Shown: one piece after another, positions 4,993-6,095 of the stretch | Layout of the letters: each line of letters opens with the position of its first letter | Position numbering within the stretch: position 1 is the first letter of the stretch | Assembly: GCA_965216965.1 (NCBI GenBank) | Contig: CBDCGX010000023.1 | Span: forward strand, 1 to 6,095 | Direction: 5' to 3' | Length of the DNA: 6,095 bases | From: CBDAKK01 sp965216965 | GTDB lineage: Bacteria > Spirochaetota > Spirochaetia > WTKD01 > G963693115 | Notes under the pieces: generated by a model | Told to the model about the DNA's origin: nothing | The model's input: the letters and a program-made list of their open reading frames with translations, nothing else | Databases searched by the model: none | Translations under genes and position numbers: made by a program

Positions 4993-6095
4993 ATGTTTTT
5001 AAGAAAAAATAAAATAAGTTCTCATGTTTTTGTATTAAATATTGCTATAGTATACTTTTTAACATCATGCATTACCATTTTAACGGAGCGCAGTGCAGAA
5101 TTAGCAGGATTTATTTCTGATAAAAAGATTGTTACCGGATCAACACGTAATGGGATGAAGTATTATCTAAAGGAAAATAATACTGATGAAAAAATTATTG
5201 TTGCACTTATTATAAATGCGGGGTCTGTATTAGAAGATGATAATCAACTAGGGCTTGCTCATTTTGTTGAGCATATGGCATTTAATGGAACAAAAAAATT
5301 CCCCGGAAATGAAATAGTCAAAAAACTAGAATCAAAAGGAGTGCGATTTGGGGAGGATCTTAATGCTTATACAAGTTATGATGAAACGGTATTTCATATA
5401 ACTATACCTTCGGGTAATGATGAATTATTAGATATGGTTTTGGATATAGTAGAAGAGTGGACGTATAATCTTAGTTATAGAGAGGATGAAATAGAGAAGG
5501 AAAAGGGTGTTGTTGAAGAAGAAGTAAGAGCGAGGTTACAACCAAATAATATGGCTAAAGATAAAAGAAATTCTTTGCTATTAAAAGGAAGTAAATATGC
5601 CAGTCGTTCTCCTGGTGGAAAACTTGATATAATAGAAAATTCTTCTCAAAAAGTTATTAAGTCATTTTACGATAAATGGTATAAGCCTAATTTGATGGCA
5701 GTTGCAGTTATAGGTGATATTTCTGTATCAGCTGCTAAAAAGAAAATCTTAGAAAGATTCTTTCACAAAGGAGAACCCATTAAAAGACCAGAATATAGTA
5801 TTCCTCAGGGGAAAGAAGGCGAAGTTGACGTGCAATATATCAAAATTGATAATGCAGAGGCGAGATCTTTTGGAACTATATCAAATGTAAGACATCTTCC
5901 TCTAAACAGGGAAGATGTGTATGTAGATTCACTCATAGAGTATATGATGATATCGGTGATCAATAATCGATTTAGAAAACTTTTCCGCGAGAGCAAAACA
6001 ATTGAAGGTGCCTATTTGGGTGAATCTGCTTTTGGAGTGAAAAATCAAATATATGAGTTTAATTTTTATCCATATAAGAATAAAAGTGTTGATGC
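4993..6095 (+). CDS. M16-family (PqqL-like) zinc metallopeptidase, predicted lipoprotein, 3' end outside the window
   Basis: Predicted zinc protease of the pitrilysin/insulinase clan, anchored by lipid to a membrane facing the periplasm; the family degrades peptides and small proteins in a closed chamber. The visible 367 codons have no stop; PqqL-like proteins run to about 930 residues, so more than half is missing. The N-terminus has basic residues (Arg4, Lys5, Lys7), a hydrophobic core and the lipobox LTSC with Cys26 as the lipidation site. The peptidase domain starts near residue 50 (RNGMKYYLKEN). The inverted zinc motif HFVEH gives ligands His90 and His94 and catalytic Glu93; the third ligand is probably Glu177 in VVEEEVR, where relatives read VVLEEWR. 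DLNAYTSYDETV (122-133) and SFYDKWYKPN (about 221-230, start of the second M16 domain) are further family blocks. The start is ATG 4993, since it places the signal peptide correctly; no Shine-Dalgarno sequence is seen. The best match from memory is E. coli PqqL. Substrate unknown. Confidence 0.93.
   Translation, partial: MFLRKNKISSHVFVLNIAIVYFLTSCITILTERSAELAGFISDKKIVTGSTRNGMKYYLKENNTDEKIIVALIINAGSVLEDDNQLGLAHFVEHMAFNGTKKFPGNEIVKKLESKGVRFGEDLNAYTSYDETVFHITIPSGNDELLDMVLDIVEEWTYNLSYREDEIEKEKGVVEEEVRARLQPNNMAKDKRNSLLLKGSKYASRSPGGKLDIIENSSQKVIKSFYDKWYKPNLMAVAVIGDISVSAAKKKILERFFHKGEPIKRPEYSIPQGKEGEVDVQYIKIDNAEARSFGTISNVRHLPLNREDVYVDSLIEYMMISVINNRFRKLFRESKTIEGAYLGESAFGVKNQIYEFNFYPYKNKSVD

Overview
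The window is an AT-rich stretch (roughly two thirds A+T by eye) with every gene on the + strand, and it looks like a conserved chromosomal region of a spirochaete. The best lineage marker is the elongation factor G gene. It has the AHIDSGKT P-loop and the RGKDGVGATMDSMELE block that mark the EF-G1 type shared by spirochaetes, planctomycetes, some delta-proteobacteria and mitochondria. From memory it resembles Borrelia fus-1 closely. From memory, too, Borrelia burgdorferi carries a putative M16 zinc protease only a few genes from fus-1, as happens here. The genus cannot be fixed from this sequence; a low-GC spirochaete (Brevinema-, Brachyspira- or Borrelia-like) is an inference.

Layout. (1) 1-752: a classical short-chain dehydrogenase, cut at its 5' end by the window edge. 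(2) 762-1397: an unrecognised membrane-anchored or secreted protein only 9 nt downstream, so probably in the same operon. (3) 1398-1555: an intergenic region with a small inverted repeat, a good sigma-70-type promoter and a five-codon mini-ORF that ends exactly at the next start codon. (4) 1556-3655: fusA. (5) 3740-4207: a DtxR/MntR-like regulator that appears to lack part of the metal-binding site and has a Cys-containing tail. (6) 4207-4890: rsmI, 16S rRNA 2'-O-methyltransferase, overlapping the regulator by one base (TGATG). (7) 4891-4992: a weak terminator-like hairpin, then a near-consensus promoter. (8) 4993-6095: the N-terminal part of a PqqL-like M16 zinc-protease lipoprotein, running off the 3' edge.

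How the genes fit together. fusA and rsmI both serve the ribosome (translocation, and decoding-centre methylation). The regulator between them is translationally coupled to rsmI and may be co-transcribed with fusA, since no convincing terminator separates them. The M16 lipoprotein seems to be its own unit, with a TTGTTT-17-TATAAT promoter that would start transcription about 3 nt before the ATG, giving an almost leaderless mRNA.

I found no RNA gene, CRISPR array, insertion sequence, prophage or defence system, and no gene-free stretch over 300 bases. The points most worth a second look are the apparently metal-site-defective DtxR homologue, the near-leaderless protease promoter, the orphan protein at 762-1397 and the TAG-rich stop-codon usage.
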